Below, one piece after another: positions 23,936 through 31,919 of a stretch of 33,195 nucleotides of DNA (the first letter of the stretch is position 1; each line of letters opens with the position of its first letter). The position numbers and the translations under genes were made by a program. A model generated the notes under the pieces. That model was given only the letters and a program-made list of their open reading frames with translations, was not told the DNA's origin and made no database searches. The DNA comes from an uncultured Collinsella sp. (GTDB lineage Bacteria; Actinomycetota; Coriobacteriia; Coriobacteriales; Coriobacteriaceae): positions 1-33,195 of the forward strand of contig CATYZK010000021.1 of the NCBI GenBank assembly GCA_958415665.1, written 5' to 3'.

Positions 23936-24021
23936 CCAGGTGCCGCAGGTTGCCGCGAAAGAGGAGCGACGCGTACTTTGGTACGCGAGCGACGGTTTGA
24001 GCGGCAAGATGCGGTGCCTGG
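23936..24021. repeat. Nested hairpins between hisF and hisI
   Basis: Arms 23936-23956 and 24001-24021 pair in 17 of 21 positions as DNA, with two more as G-U in RNA (CCAGG, CCGCA and TTGCCGC blocks). Inside is GCGTAC-tttg-GTACGC. It fills most of the 148-base gap within an operon whose other genes are nearly all closely packed. Possible roles are an RNA processing or attenuation site, or a dispersed palindrome. Confidence 0.5.
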
Positions 24022-24034
24022 GCAAGCCGCAGCG

Positions 24035-24817
24035 CTAGAAGTCCAACCTGACAGGGATGCCCTGCGAGGCCATATACTCCTTCACCTGGCGAATGCTGAA
24101 GGTTCCAAAGTGAAAGACGCTTGCTGCCAGCACGGCATCGGCTTCGCCCTCGATCACGCCCTCGGCGAAATGCTCGAGCGTGCCCACGCCGCCGCTCGCG
24201 ATGACGGGGATTGGCACCGCGCGCGCCACGGCGCGGGTGAGCGCCAGGTCAAAGCCGGCCTTGGTGCCGTCGCGGTCCATGCTGGTCAGCAGAATCTCGC
24301 CGGCGCCGCGACGAGCCGCCTCCTCGGCCCACGCCACCGCGTCGATACCCGTAGCGTTGCGGCCGCCCGCCGTAAAGACCTCCCACTTATCGGCGCCCGG
24401 CTCCCCAGGCAGCCCCACGCGCTTGGCATCGATCGCCACGACCACGGCCTGGCTGCCAAACGCCGCGGCAGCCTGGCTAATCAGCGATGGGTCGCGCACG
24501 GCCGCCGAGTTGAGCGACACCTTGTCGGCACCGGCTGCAACCATGGTGCGCATGCCCGCCAAGTCGCGGAAACCGCCGCCCACGGTATAGGGAATAGCGA
24601 GCTCTTCGGCCGCGTGCGCCGCCATCTCGATGGTCGTCACGCGGTTGTCGCTCGTGGCGGTAATGTCCAGGAAGACGACCTCGTCTGCACCCTCGCGGTC
24701 GTAGGCACGGGCCAGCTCCACCGGATCGCCCGCATCGCGCAGGCTCACAAAGTTGACGCCTTTGACCACACGGCCGTCCTTGACGTCTAGACAGGGAATC
24801 ACGCGCTTGGTAAGCAT
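24035..24817 (-). CDS. hisF: Imidazole glycerol phosphate synthase, cyclase subunit
   Basis: A 260-residue (beta/alpha)8 barrel that joins ammonia from HisH to the HisA product to make imidazole-glycerol phosphate and AICAR. Visible: VIPCLDVKDGRVVKG with catalytic Asp11, VGGGFRD, VVVAIDAKRV with the second catalytic Asp, LLTSMDRDGTKAGFD and VIASGGVG phosphate loops. GGAGGAG precedes the ATG. The hisA stop is three bases upstream. Confidence 0.97.
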   Translation of the reverse strand: MLTKRVIPCLDVKDGRVVKGVNFVSLRDAGDPVELARAYDREGADEVVFLDITATSDNRVTTIEMAAHAAEELAIPYTVGGGFRDLAGMRTMVAAGADKVSLNSAAVRDPSLISQAAAAFGSQAVVVAIDAKRVGLPGEPGADKWEVFTAGGRNATGIDAVAWAEEAARRGAGEILLTSMDRDGTKAGFDLALTRAVARAVPIPVIASGGVGTLEHFAEGVIEGEADAVLAASVFHFGTFSIRQVKEYMASQGIPVRLDF

Positions 24818-24820
24818 GGG

Positions 24821-25564
24821 CTACTCCTCCCCTCGGGCGGCGGCCAACGCCTGTACCAGCGTAAAGTTGCCCTCGTAGAGCGCACGGCCGGTGATGGCAC
24901 CTTCAATCGCGCCCTCGCCCACCGCGGCCAGCGCGCGGATGTCGTCGAGCGTCGAGATGCCGCCCGAAGCCACGACGGGAAATCCCGCGACCTCGGCCAC
25001 ATGGCGATACGCCGCCACATCGATGCCCGTCTGCATGCCATCGCGCGCGATGTCGGTATACACCAGATGCTTAAAGCCCAGCTCGGAAAGCTGCGCCACG
25101 GCATCGTCGAGCGCCACGCCCGCGCCGTCGCGCCAGCCATTCACCTTGACCTGGCCGTCGCGCGCGGCAATATCTGCCACCAACAGCTCGCCAAAGCCTT
25201 GGGCTGCCACCTCGGCAAAACCCGGCTCGGTCACCAGCACGGTGCCCAGCGCAATGCGGCGAGCACCATAGCCGGCCAGCTCGTCGATGCGCGCGAGCGA
25301 GCGGACACCGCCGCCCACGTCCACGGACAGGCCGTCGACGCCGCAGATAGCCTTAATCGCCGCCGAGTTGGCAGCGCACGCGTCCTCGTCCTCGCCAAAA
25401 GCAGCGGACAGGTCGACGACATGCACCCAGTTCGCGCCCTGCTCGGCAAACGAGCGGGCGACGGCGACGGGGTCGTCGGAATATACCTTGCAGCGGCTGC
25501 GGTCGCCGCGCTCCAGGCGCACAACCTTGCCGCCGATCAGATCGATTGCGGGAAACAGGATCAT
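24821..25564 (-). CDS. hisA: ProFAR isomerase (HisA)
   Basis: A 247-residue (beta/alpha)8 barrel isomerase of the fourth step. Visible: MILFPAIDLIGGKVVRLERGD with catalytic Asp8, VDVGGGVRS, IALGTVLV, YTDIARDGMQTGID and VVASGGIST phosphate loops. In some Actinomycetota this enzyme also serves tryptophan synthesis (PriA); that cannot be decided here because no trp genes are in view. Its ATG overlaps the hisH stop by four bases. Confidence 0.95.
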   Translation of the reverse strand: MILFPAIDLIGGKVVRLERGDRSRCKVYSDDPVAVARSFAEQGANWVHVVDLSAAFGEDEDACAANSAAIKAICGVDGLSVDVGGGVRSLARIDELAGYGARRIALGTVLVTEPGFAEVAAQGFGELLVADIAARDGQVKVNGWRDGAGVALDDAVAQLSELGFKHLVYTDIARDGMQTGIDVAAYRHVAEVAGFPVVASGGISTLDDIRALAAVGEGAIEGAITGRALYEGNFTLVQALAAARGEE

Positions 25565-26262
25565 CGGCCAACCTCCTCGACGATGTTGACAAAGTTCTTA
25601 AGGATTCGCTGTCCCAGCGCCGAGGATTTCTCGGGATGGAACTGGCAGCCCCACACGTTGCCGTGGCGCACGATGCACGGAAAGCTCCGCGTATAGTGCG
25701 TGCGCGCCAGCACATCGGCGGCATCGGCATCGCCTGCCACCGCGTAGCTGTGGGTAAAGTACATGTTGGCGCCCTCGGCAAAACCGGCGAGCAGCGGATC
25801 GGCCGCACCGGCGGGCGTCATATGCACCTGGTCCCAGCCCACGTGCGGCACCTTCAGGCGACTCGACTCCAAGCGCGTACACGAACCGCGCATAATGCCC
25901 AGGCCATCGACCCAGGGGCCGCCGGCCTGATCGGGGGCGCTGCCATCCGCGACCACGCCCTCGTCCGCAGGCACGCCCTCGTTGCCGCGCTCAAAAAAGA
26001 GCTGAAGACCCAGGCAGATGCCGAGCAGCGGAGTTCCGGCGGCAACGGCATCGAGCACGGCGGCCTCCTCGCCGCTCTGGCGCATAAAGGCGATCGCGTC
26101 GTAGAATGCGCCCACGCCCGGGATGACCAGGCCGTCGGCGTTGCGGATCTGTTCCGGATCGTCCGACGTACAGGCGGCGGCACCGGCGCGCGCAAGCCCG
26201 CGCACGACGCTCGACAAGTTGCCCTTGCGGTAGTCGACCACCACGATCTTCGGTTCGCCCAC
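25561..26262 (-). CDS. hisH: Imidazole glycerol phosphate synthase, glutaminase subunit
   Basis: A 233-residue class I glutamine amidotransferase that feeds ammonia to HisF. Visible: VVVDYRKGNLSSV, LVIPGVGAFYDA (oxyanion strand), the nucleophile elbow GICLGLQ with catalytic Cys, and QFHPEKSS with His and Glu of the triad. I choose the GTG at 26262 because GGGAGGG lies four bases upstream and the protein then begins directly with the family N terminus; the frame is open to 26298, but those residues lie in a palindromic gap. Confidence 0.93.
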   Translation of the reverse strand: MGEPKIVVVDYRKGNLSSVVRGLARAGAAACTSDDPEQIRNADGLVIPGVGAFYDAIAFMRQSGEEAAVLDAVAAGTPLLGICLGLQLFFERGNEGVPADEGVVADGSAPDQAGGPWVDGLGIMRGSCTRLESSRLKVPHVGWDQVHMTPAGAADPLLAGFAEGANMYFTHSYAVAGDADAADVLARTHYTRSFPCIVRHGNVWGCQFHPEKSSALGQRILKNFVNIVEEVGR

Positions 26263-26288
26263 GCGACCCTCCCTTTTCTCTTTGTCCA

Positions 26289-26327
26289 AAACCACCACGA
26301 AGGTGCCTGTCCCCTTTGTGGTGGTTT
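26289..26327. repeat. Inverted repeat with GGTGCCTGTCCCC loop between hisB and hisH
   Basis: AAACCACCAC (26289-26298) and GTGGTGGTTT (26318-26327), a perfect 10-bp stem whose loop contains GGTGCCTGTCCCC. Loops of this kind recur in many bacterial genomes as small dispersed palindromes. It separates hisB from hisH by 80 bases within the operon. Confidence 0.55.
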
Positions 26328-26342
26328 CTGCCTATGTGGCGG

Positions 26343-26930
26343 TTACAGTGAGCCCTTGGTGCTGGGGATGCCCTGCACGCGGGGATCGAGCTCGCAGGCG
26401 TGGCGCATCGTGCGGCCCACGGCCTTAAAGGCGGCCTCGATAATGTGATGCGAATTACCGCCCGCCAGCTCGCGCACATGCAGCGTGAGCTTGGCGTCAC
26501 GCGCGAAGGCATAGAAGAACTCGACGGCTAGCTCAGTATCAAAGCTACCCACGCGCTCAGTCGGCACGGGCAGCTCGCAATAGGCCTGGCCGCGACCCGA
26601 AATGTCCACGGCGGCCATCACGAGCGTCTCGTCCATGGCAATCGCCGCGTCGGCAAAGCGCGTAATACCCGCCTTGTCGCCCAGCGCCTGGCAGAACGCC
26701 TCGCCCAGCACAATGCCCGTGTCCTCGACGGTGTGGTGCGCATCGACTTCCACGTCGCCCACCGCGCGCACCGTCAGATCGAACAAACCATGGCGGCCAA
26801 AGGCGTTGAGCATGTGGTCGAAAAACGGCACGCCGGTCGAGATATCGCACACGCCAGATCCGTCCAGGTCGAGCTTGACGGCAATGTCGGTCTCGCCCGT
26901 CTTGCGGGTTACCTCGGCATAGCGGTCCAT
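26343..26930 (-). CDS. hisB: Imidazoleglycerol-phosphate dehydratase
   Basis: A 195-residue HisB dehydratase without the phosphatase domain found in enterobacteria; it makes imidazole-acetol phosphate. Visible: GVPFFDHMLNAFGRHG, the metal-binding AHHTVEDTGI, and the second copy GGNSHHIIEAAFKAVGR. The conserved His residues of both metal sites are present. Because the phosphatase domain is missing, a separate phosphatase (the PHP protein at 22049) is needed. It begins directly after the hisC stop. Confidence 0.97.
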   Translation of the reverse strand: MDRYAEVTRKTGETDIAVKLDLDGSGVCDISTGVPFFDHMLNAFGRHGLFDLTVRAVGDVEVDAHHTVEDTGIVLGEAFCQALGDKAGITRFADAAIAMDETLVMAAVDISGRGQAYCELPVPTERVGSFDTELAVEFFYAFARDAKLTLHVRELAGGNSHHIIEAAFKAVGRTMRHACELDPRVQGIPSTKGSL

Positions 26931-28046
26931 CTACATCTCCTCCTTCACCAGCGCGGCAAACGCGGCCAGCACCTCGTCGTTTTCCTGTGGGGTGCCCACG
27001 GTAATGCGCAGGCAGTCCGCGAGCCCCGGCGCGTAGCTAAAGTCGCGCACCAAAATCGAATACTCGTCGCGCAGACGCTCGCGCACGCGCGTGGCGTGCG
27101 GCGTACGCACGAGCACAAAGTTCGCCGCGCTCGGCCATGCCTCCACGGGCAGGCCCTCGGCAGCCATCGCGCGCAGGGCGCACAGCTCGCGCTCGCGCTC
27201 GGATGCAACCTGTGCCACCACGGGCGCGTAGGCATCGTGGGCACGCACGCAGGCAAGTGCCGCCGCCTGGCTCAGCACATTGACCGAATAGATCTGGCGA
27301 ATCGCCGCGAACACCTCGATAACCTCGGGCGCCGCAATCACGTAGCCCAGGCGCGTGCCGGCGGCACCAAATGCCTTGGACAGCGTGTGCAGAATCACCA
27401 GGTTGGGATGCTCGGCGATAAGTCCCTGCGCCGTGGTGGCCGCGCCAAACGAATCGTCGGCAAACTCAACGTAGGCCTCGTCGACCATGACCATGCCGGG
27501 ACACGCATCGCACAGCGCCGCGGCAAAGTCGAGCGGTGCCACGTTGCCCGTGGGATTGTTGGGCGAGGTCACGATGGCCAGGTTGCACTCCGGCGCCGCC
27601 ACGAGCACGGCGGTCTGGTCGAGCTCAAAGGTCGCCGGGTCGCGCCACACGTCGCGCACCTCGGTCTGGCACAGCGACGCAAAGAACGCGTACTCGCTAA
27701 AGCACGGCGGGCAGTTGAGCAGGGTGCGCCCCGCGCCGCCAAACGCCAGCAGGTAGTTATAGAGCAGCTCGTCGCCGCCGTTGCCCACGCAGATGTTCTC
27801 GCGCGTCACGCCATGCCAGACAGCAAGCTCGTCGCGCAGGTCGTTGGACATGGGATCGGGATAGCGGTTGAGCGGCGTGGCAACCAGGGCGGCGTCGACC
27901 GCCTCGCGCACGCCAGCCGGCACGGGATAGGTGTTCTCGTTGGCCGAAAGGTTGATGCGCGTGGGTGTAAAGTTGGGATCGTAGGGCTCAATGCCGGCCA
28001 GATAGGGCTGGACGAGCTCCTTCATGTGCGGCGTGAGTTCGGCCAT
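26931..28046 (-). CDS. hisC: Histidinol-phosphate aminotransferase
   Basis: A 371-residue fold-type I PLP enzyme converting imidazole-acetol phosphate to histidinol phosphate. Visible: INLSANENTYPVP at the N terminus, GNGGDELLYNYLLAF, TSPNNPTGN, VDEAYVEFADDS (PLP-stacking Asp and Tyr) and HTLSKAFGAAGTRLGY with the PLP Lys. GGGGAGG precedes the ATG at 28046, one base after the hisD stop; in-frame codons further upstream lie inside hisD. Confidence 0.96.
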   Translation of the reverse strand: MAELTPHMKELVQPYLAGIEPYDPNFTPTRINLSANENTYPVPAGVREAVDAALVATPLNRYPDPMSNDLRDELAVWHGVTRENICVGNGGDELLYNYLLAFGGAGRTLLNCPPCFSEYAFFASLCQTEVRDVWRDPATFELDQTAVLVAAPECNLAIVTSPNNPTGNVAPLDFAAALCDACPGMVMVDEAYVEFADDSFGAATTAQGLIAEHPNLVILHTLSKAFGAAGTRLGYVIAAPEVIEVFAAIRQIYSVNVLSQAAALACVRAHDAYAPVVAQVASERERELCALRAMAAEGLPVEAWPSAANFVLVRTPHATRVRERLRDEYSILVRDFSYAPGLADCLRITVGTPQENDEVLAAFAALVKEEM

Positions 28047-28047
28047 A

Positions 28048-29487
28048 TTAGGCCTCCCCACCGGTCACACCGGCGTCATCCGCGCCCGCAGCCGCCGTCA
28101 GGTCCACGCCCTCGGCAACCGTCGCCACGGCGTCGCCCGGCCAAGCAACCTTAGTCAGGTCGGCCGCGGCCAGAGACTCGGCACTCACGGCATCCTCGCC
28201 CTGCTCCAGCACACGGCGACGCAGAGCGGCGGAAAGCGCGTGTGCCCACAGGCCCTCGGCCTCGGCCAGGCGCTGCGTAGCGGGAGCGTCGGAGAGCAGG
28301 CCCTCGGGCGTATAGCAGATAACGCTCGAGCGCTTAACGAACTCTTCGACCGAAAGCGGGTTGGAGAACATGGCCGTGCCGCCGGTCGGCAGCGTGTGGT
28401 TGGGGCCGGCGACGTAATCGCCGAGCGGCTCGGAGCTCCAAGCGCCCACAAAGATGGCGCCGGCGTTGCGAATGCCGCCGAGCAGGCCCATCGCGTCCTT
28501 GCAGTGCAGCTCAAGGTGCTCGGGCGCCACGGTGTTCACGGCCTCGACGGCGGCAGCCATGTCGGCGGCAACCACGATGGTGCCCTCGTTATCGAGCGAG
28601 GCACGCGTGATCTCGGCGCGCGGGGACTGCGCCACCAGAATGTCGATACCTGCCTCGACCTCGCGCGCAAACTGCTCGTCGCAGGTCACCAGGTAGCAGG
28701 CTGCCAGCGGATCGTGCTCGGCCTGGGCCATCAGGTCTGCCGCGACCACCATGGGCTTGGCCGTGGCATCGGCCAGCACGCAGACCTCGGACGGGCCGGC
28801 GACCATGTCGATGCCCACATCGCCCGAAACAATCTGCTTGGCCGCAGCGACAAAGGCGTTGCCCGGGCCGGTAATCTTGTCGACACGCGGAATGGTCTCG
28901 GTGCCGTACGCCAGCGCGGCCACGGCCTGGGCGCCGCCCACCATATAGATCTCGTCCACGCCGCCGAGCTTGGCCGCGGCAAGCGTGTAGGGGCTGATCA
29001 GGCCGTCCTTTTGCGGCGGGGTCACCATGACCACGCGCCTGACGCCGGCGACCTTGGCGGGAATGGCGTTCATGAGCACGGTGGAGGGATACTGCGCGCG
29101 ACCGCCCGGCACGTAGATGCCGGCCGCCGCGAGCGGGGTCACCTTAACGCCGAGCATCGTGCCATCCGCACGCGTGGTAAACCAGCTCTGCTCGACCTCG
29201 CGCTGGTGGAACTCGCGAATCTGACGCGCGGCCCTCTCGAGCGCGGCGACAAAGGCAGGGTCGAGGCCTTCGAGCGCGGCATCGATCTGCTCCTGCGGCA
29301 GACGGAAGCTCTGCAGCTCGACACCGTCAAAACGCTGGCAGTAATCGCGCACCGCGGCATCGCCGTTGGCGCGCACGTTGGCCACGATATCGCGAGCGGC
29401 GTCGACGATGTTTTGCGGTAGCACGCCCTTGCGGTTGAGCTGGTTGGTAACGAGGCGCTCACCGGGAGCAAGCTTGATGGTCTTCAT
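28048..29487 (-). CDS. hisD: Histidinol dehydrogenase
   Basis: A 479-residue zinc enzyme that carries out the last two oxidations, histidinol to histidine, with NAD+. Visible: YVPGGRAQYPSTVLMNAIPAKVAGV, GAQAVAALAYGT, KITGPGNAFVAAAK, AGPSEVCVLAD, AEHDPLA (zinc-site Glu and His) and GPNHTLPTGGTA. The C terminus is about 45 residues longer than in the common form and rich in Ala and Asp. AGGGGA lies 8 bases before the ATG. The gap to the hisZ-hisG gene is 105 bases and holds a hairpin. Confidence 0.97.
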   Translation of the reverse strand: MKTIKLAPGERLVTNQLNRKGVLPQNIVDAARDIVANVRANGDAAVRDYCQRFDGVELQSFRLPQEQIDAALEGLDPAFVAALERAARQIREFHQREVEQSWFTTRADGTMLGVKVTPLAAAGIYVPGGRAQYPSTVLMNAIPAKVAGVRRVVMVTPPQKDGLISPYTLAAAKLGGVDEIYMVGGAQAVAALAYGTETIPRVDKITGPGNAFVAAAKQIVSGDVGIDMVAGPSEVCVLADATAKPMVVAADLMAQAEHDPLAACYLVTCDEQFAREVEAGIDILVAQSPRAEITRASLDNEGTIVVAADMAAAVEAVNTVAPEHLELHCKDAMGLLGGIRNAGAIFVGAWSSEPLGDYVAGPNHTLPTGGTAMFSNPLSVEEFVKRSSVICYTPEGLLSDAPATQRLAEAEGLWAHALSAALRRRVLEQGEDAVSAESLAAADLTKVAWPGDAVATVAEGVDLTAAAGADDAGVTGGEA

Positions 29488-29520
29488 ATCGGTATCCCCT
29501 ATCGGTCGAGGTTGTGTTCG

Positions 29521-29565
29521 AAAAACGAGAGACCGGGCGGCGGCACCAATCGGCCCGCAGCCCGG
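29521..29565 (-). terminator. Weak terminator-like hairpin between hisG and hisD
   Basis: On the minus strand CCGGGC (plus 29560-29565) pairs with GCCCGG (plus 29533-29538), then after six bases comes a five-T run. It might thin out transcription after the first gene or act as a processing site; the stem is short and the loop long, so this is tentative. Confidence 0.3.
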
Positions 29566-29592
29566 ACGTTGGGGCGCCCGTGCGCGCTCGCG

Positions 29593-31308
29593 CTATTGTG
29601 CCGAGCCCGCGACGGGCTCAAAATGCTTGTCCTTAACGGCCGCGGCCAGGCGATCTGCCAGATTGCGTACGCGCGGATCCAGGCGCGCGGCACCCGGATT
29701 GACGAAGAAGCGGGCCGTGCAGTCCATAATGCGGCCGGTGATGACCAAGTCGTTGTCGCGCAGCGTGGCGCCCGTCGCGGTAATATCCACGATGCGATCG
29801 GTCATGCCGACGATGGGGCCCAGCTCGATGTTACCGTGCAGCGAAACGATGTCGGCGTTCACGCCGCGCTCGGCATACCAGGCGCTCGCGATGCGCGGGT
29901 ACTTGGTGGCCACGCGAAGTGACCCGCGGCGGGCATAGTTGCGCTCGGCCTGGCCAGCACGCCACGCGGGCTCCGCCTCGATAAAGGTGCACAGGCCGTA
30001 GCCCAAATCGACCAGCTGCAGCAGGTTGAGGTCGGCCTCGATGAGCGAGTCCCAGCCGCAGATGCCGCAATCGGCACCACCGCAGCCCACAAAGGCAGGC
30101 GCATCGCTGGGACGCACGATGACAAACTCGATATCGCCGACCGCGCCCTCGCCGGCACGCGCGTCGCGGCCGCGCACGATCAGGTGACGGCCGGGGTCGC
30201 GCAGCTCAGAGACGTCCAGACCCGCGGCCTCGAGCACGTCGAGCGTGTCGGCCTTAAGCGAGCCCTTGGGCACGGCGATACGCAGCGGACCCTCGGCGCC
30301 ACGGCCCACGGCGTGGTCGCCATCGGAAGCGGCATCCTCGGCCGAGGTGCGCGCAGCCTCCAGGCGCTCGAGCGAAAAGGCGAAGCCCGCCGCCGGCACC
30401 TCGATACCGGCGCCAAATGCGCCGGTAAAGATGGAGTCATAGCGTCCGCCCGAACCAACCGGATCGGGCAAGCCGCCGGCATAGGCCTTAAAGACCAGGC
30501 CCGTGTAGTAATCGAAAGAGTTCATGATAGAGAAGTCGAACGACAGCACCTGGGCGTCCTCGGGTGCCAGGCCCTCGACCAGGGCACGCAGCTCGCGCGT
30601 CAGCGGCGCGACGATACCGGCGGCCTCCAGCAGCGCGTCCACGCGGTCGAGTACCTCGGCACCGCCGTGCAGACGCGGCAGCTCGCTAATGGCGGCCTTG
30701 ACGGCATCGAACTCGGCGCTTGCCGCCACGCGGGCATCGAGGCCCACAAAGTCGTTGGCGTGCACGCAGCGCAGGGCCTCGGCAGCCAGCTCACGATCCT
30801 CGCATACCGCGAGCAATTCCTTAAAAGGACGCACGCTGCCTGCGATGATGCGCGCATCGGGAAGTGCCAGCTCACGCACGGCCTCGGCGACCAGCGAGAC
30901 AATCTCGACATCGCCCGCGACATCGCCCGCACCGATAAGCTCAAAGCCCAGCTGTGTAAACTGGCGCGAGCCACCGGCGTTGCGCTGGCACTCGCGAACC
31001 ACCGGCGCCTCGTAGCGCAGGCGCAAGGGCAGGTCGGCCGCGCGCATGCGGGTCGAAACCAGACGCACGATCGGCAGCGTGTTATCAGGACGAACCACCA
31101 GCAGACGGCCATCGTCGTCAAAGAGCTTAAACGGCGTGTCTGCAATGCGCCCGCCTTCCTCGAGCGAACCCTTGTCCTCGAGCAGCGGCGTCTCGACCGG
31201 CAGGTAATGATGCTCCCTGAAGCAGCCCTTCACCGTCAGCGCAATCTCCTCGCGCGCCTGAGCCTCCTCGGGCAATATGTCCCGGAATCCCCACGGTGTG
31301 GCCGTCAT
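29593..31308 (-). CDS. hisG: Fused HisZ-HisG ATP phosphoribosyltransferase
   Basis: A 571-residue protein joining two normally separate subunits. Residues 1-320 are HisZ, a histidyl-tRNA synthetase-like regulatory subunit without tRNA function: TPWGFRDILPEE, RYEAPVVRECQ (motif 2-like) and GGRYDSIFTGAFG. After a Ser/Asp/Gly linker, residues from about 341 are the short catalytic HisG: LRIAVPKGSL at its start and the PRPP loop VDITATGATLRDNDL. Short HisG needs HisZ for activity and feedback inhibition by histidine, so fusion fixes their ratio at one to one. The reading frame is continuous with no sign of an internal start. GAGGAGG precedes the ATG. It is the first gene of the his operon and catalyses the committed step. 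Confidence 0.93.
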   Translation of the reverse strand: MTATPWGFRDILPEEAQAREEIALTVKGCFREHHYLPVETPLLEDKGSLEEGGRIADTPFKLFDDDGRLLVVRPDNTLPIVRLVSTRMRAADLPLRLRYEAPVVRECQRNAGGSRQFTQLGFELIGAGDVAGDVEIVSLVAEAVRELALPDARIIAGSVRPFKELLAVCEDRELAAEALRCVHANDFVGLDARVAASAEFDAVKAAISELPRLHGGAEVLDRVDALLEAAGIVAPLTRELRALVEGLAPEDAQVLSFDFSIMNSFDYYTGLVFKAYAGGLPDPVGSGGRYDSIFTGAFGAGIEVPAAGFAFSLERLEAARTSAEDAASDGDHAVGRGAEGPLRIAVPKGSLKADTLDVLEAAGLDVSELRDPGRHLIVRGRDARAGEGAVGDIEFVIVRPSDAPAFVGCGGADCGICGWDSLIEADLNLLQLVDLGYGLCTFIEAEPAWRAGQAERNYARRGSLRVATKYPRIASAWYAERGVNADIVSLHGNIELGPIVGMTDRIVDITATGATLRDNDLVITGRIMDCTARFFVNPGAARLDPRVRNLADRLAAAVKDKHFEPVAGSAQ

Positions 31309-31344
31309 CTGGTGAGCCTCCTCATGCTGTGTTTCATATAGAAC

Positions 31345-31374
31345 AGAAGACCGGCATAGCTCCGCCGGTCTTCT
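31345..31374 (-). promoter_or_regulatory. Hairpin in the his operon leader
   Basis: A perfect 10-bp inverted repeat, AGAAGACCGG (31345-31354) and CCGGTCTTCT (31365-31374), lies 37 bases before the hisZ-hisG start. A TATGCT further upstream on the minus strand is a possible -10. There is no T-box sequence and no His-rich leader peptide. It may be a leader structure or a small palindrome; the plus-strand side has no T run. Confidence 0.4.
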
Positions 31375-31412
31375 GGGTACTTTAGCATACTAGAGTGCTT
31401 GCGGGGAGAATC

Positions 31413-31550
31413 ATGCCCCTCGACTCACAGCGTATTCATTTGGAAACATTGGAACGGATTGCCCGCGGCCCGCCTCTACAGCGAAGGGCATCGACAGTCC
31501 ATCCGAAAAAACGTCCGAGCTCCCGCTCGCTCAGCGGAAGAACATACGGA
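31413..31550 (+). pseudogene. Possible gene start truncated by the repeat element
   Basis: An ATG at 31413 with GGGGAG five bases upstream opens a frame beginning MPLDSQRIHLETLERIARG, which looks like real coding sequence. After about 20 codons the plausible sequence seems to continue in another frame (RLYSEGHRQSI), and from 31550 the frame enters the repeat element. It could be a decayed gene or chance. I recognise no family. This is the only gene-like content in the 611-base gap 31309-31919 besides the his leader and the repeat. Confidence 0.2.
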
Positions 31551-31910
31551 CGAGGGCCGGGGAGCCTGTCGTGTTTTGAGAAGTTGGGGTGGCGCACGGC
31601 TCAAAAAAATAAAAGCAGCCCCGTGCCGCGCGGCCCCCCTGTGTTTTTTTATTTGGGGGCTGCCCCAACACAAAAAAACAATAACGCCCCCCCCGCCCCC
31701 GGCGATGTGTTTCGGGCTGGCCAAAGTCAGATGCGCGGTCTCCGGGGCAGCATCAGCAAAGTCCCCATTACATAAAAAAGAATCAGCCCCCGCATATCGA
31801 AACGGTCGAGAGGGTCGCCTCCGGGCGGGTTGCCTTGGTCTGAGAAGTTCGCGAAGCCCACTTCTCAGACCAAGGCAACCCGCCCGGAGGCGGCCCCAGC
31901 GCGAGACCGT
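31550..31910. repeat. Composite hairpin element, copy 1
   Basis: Begins ACGAGGGCCGGGG. Contains a TTTTGAG/CTCAAAA hairpin, a GGGGGCTGCCCC core bordered by T7 and A7, a C8 run, a mixed stretch also found in copy 2, and ends in a perfect 33-bp inverted repeat (31816-31848 with 31860-31892) with the 11-nt loop TCGCGAAGCCC. Outer ACGGTC (31802-31807) and GACCGT (31905-31910) extend it. It lies just past the AEC stop. Confidence 0.85.
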
Positions 31911-31919
31911 CCCGAATGC

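Noticed and set aside
26733..29421. Plus-strand open frames of more than 450 codons opposite hisC and hisD
   Set aside because: They mirror highly conserved his genes and have repetitive His/Arg/Gly composition.
31305..31337. A 10-codon frame (MKHSMRRLTR) overlapping the hisZ-hisG start as a histidine leader peptide
   Set aside because: Only one His codon, no SD, and no alternative terminator pairing typical of attenuation.
31309..31400. T-box riboswitch before the his operon
   Set aside because: The conserved GGGTGG-type T-box core and specifier loop were looked for and not found; the leader is also too short.
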